Below, piece by piece: positions 62,718 to 64,000 of a DNA stretch of 64,000 bases. The position numbers and the translations under genes were made by a program. Position 1 is the first letter of the stretch; each line of letters opens with the position of its first letter. Below the pieces are notes generated by a model. It did not search any database, was not told the origin of the DNA, and saw only the letters and a program-made list of their open reading frames with translations. The stretch covers positions 744,001-808,000 of the forward strand of contig RCTD01000005.1 in assembly GCA_014898415.1 (NCBI GenBank), given 5' to 3'. The stretch is from Stromatinia cepivora. Taxonomy: Eukaryota > Ascomycota > Leotiomycetes > Helotiales > Sclerotiniaceae.

Positions 62718-64000
62718 ACGAATATAATTTCTAAACACTGAGTACTCTATATAAAGTCCTTTAGAGTAAATACTAATATACCGATATACAGAGTCGAAAA
62801 TAACATACTACTTAGTAGGAAAAAGTTAAGACTCGAGTAAAATAATCAAAAACAAGGACAAGGATATAAACTACCTAGTCTAGGAAAAAATGCTCCAGAA
62901 CGAGCAACATTTAGAAATTACGAGTATGTAAGATATAGGATGTATAAAACAGGGATTAGGGTTTGGTACGGAAGACGGGTGGGTATGTGCTGATGGATGA
63001 GTGGATGTGAGGAATTTGCCGTGATTTGTAAAATTTGCAGGGTAGAGGTACCTAGTATGAGTTGGAAATGTTTGGTGGCTGGTTGGTTGGTGGCGTCTCT
63101 AAATTCTCAACACTCGAGTACAAAGTTAACGGAAAAGAAAACCTGTTCTTGCTTACTTGGGACAAATGGGATTTTTTTTCATTATGATCTTCATTTTCTC
63201 TTTTATTTCTCTCTACTCCTTTTATAGGGTAGGAAACTTGGAATTGTCAATCTCTCTATCTTTCGAGAATAATATAGAGTCCACTGGTGGTCTAGAACTC
63301 AAAGCATCCAAATTCAAAGCTACAAACTGCCGTATTATCTGCTGTATCTAACTATAGCTGATAGCATGATACTGGTAATTGTATAGTTTTCGCTTCTGTT
63401 ACCACTCATACTCAAGTTAGAATTTATAAATGGTTAAGTTTAATTTTCGATAAAGTTTAATGTTGTATTGAAGGGGTTTAAAGTTGAGATTTCAGAAAGT
63501 TGGTGAGCACTGACTCACTGAGTAGTGAGTACAATTAGGGTGTGCAATTAAGGTGTAGTCAGGTACAATGAATACATAGGTACGCTGGATTCTGACGGTT
63601 GCCCAGGTGCTAATCTATCGTCTATTTGAAAGTCTGGGGTGAAAGTGGAAATGATGTTCGACGCTTGAGTTTGGCGGGATGGCATGGAACGGGTTATTTG
63701 AATTTAACCTTACGAACGAACTGTTGGTTCTGGAAGCGATTGAGATTATGGGTTGAGAAGTTCTACGAGGTCTCGAAGGAGAGAAATAGGATGGGAGATA
63801 TGCATGGAATACTCCGTGTGATAATCTTTTACTCGAGTGAAAGTCTCCTCGGATAGATACACTATTGTTTGGATATGATGGTACATGAATAATATTCATC
63901 CATAACCAGACCGGAAGTTCGATGATGATCAGAAATAGATAATATGCTAAATCACAGTTCCAAATCCGGGATGGATTATTATTCGTTTTAGTTCGATTTT
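62718..64000. other. Normal-composition DNA after the AT-rich block, no gene seen
   Basis: Composition returns to ordinary within about 200 bp. The short frames here (up to 94 codons) have no recognisable content. The area may be the flank of a gene beyond the window. Confidence 0.45.

Noticed and set aside
57451..62720. AT-rich block considered as a centromere
   Set aside because: Size and content are explained by RIP-mutated LTR elements and a microsatellite; nothing here specifically indicates centromere function.

Overview
The window looks like nuclear DNA of a filamentous ascomycete. Its genes carry many short introns (about 46-192 nt) with GT donors, CTAAC/CTAAT/CTGAC-like branch sites and AG acceptors. 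The protein set is fungal: Pgc1-type phospholipase, NsdD/SUB-1 GATA factor, Dicer-like 2, Stc1-domain protein, Ime2-type kinase and a DUF7514 protein. Their sequences best fit a leotiomycete such as Botrytis or its relatives; this assignment is inference, not a database match. Repeats mutated almost only by transitions point to RIP (repeat-induced point mutation).

Layout. An AT-rich relic (1-620) is followed by a Pgc1-like phosphodiesterase (+) and a large disordered protein of unknown function (+, to 5882). About 12 kb then has no supportable gene and leads into a long leader and the NsdD-type GATA factor (18246-19881, +). After another 6 kb gap come glutamate-cysteine ligase (25938-28271, +) and Dicer-like 2 (28887-33789, +). 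Next are a PC-esterase/SGNH-like membrane protein (34806-36038, -), a mitochondrial pyruvate dehydrogenase kinase (37710-39231, +), a DUF7514 protein (40927-43340, -) and an Stc1-domain zinc protein (45745-47234, -). A 6 kb gap precedes the Ime2-type kinase (53297-55736, +). From about 57450 to 62720 the sequence is very AT-rich and contains two short LTR elements, each with exact 5-bp target-site duplications and RIP-like LTR divergence, then a pentanucleotide microsatellite. The last 1.3 kb is ordinary, apparently non-genic DNA.

Functional picture. The genes are independent transcription units, not an operon or an evident biosynthetic cluster. Two belong to processes linked in fission yeast, RNA silencing and heterochromatin: Dicer-like 2 and the Stc1-domain protein, about 12 kb apart, in a window that also holds RIP-mutated retroelements. 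Two are developmental regulators (NsdD-type GATA factor, Ime2-type kinase) sitting next to multi-kilobase gene-free stretches.

Most notable observations: (1) the pyruvate dehydrogenase kinase stop codon lies in a leaky context (CAA-TAA-CAA-TCA) followed by 92 more open codons in the same frame; (2) two miniature LTR elements in which mutation falls off toward the outer edges; (3) an SGNH/PC-esterase relative that seems to have lost its catalytic Ser and His; (4) a 29-nt microexon carrying the Dicer P-loop.
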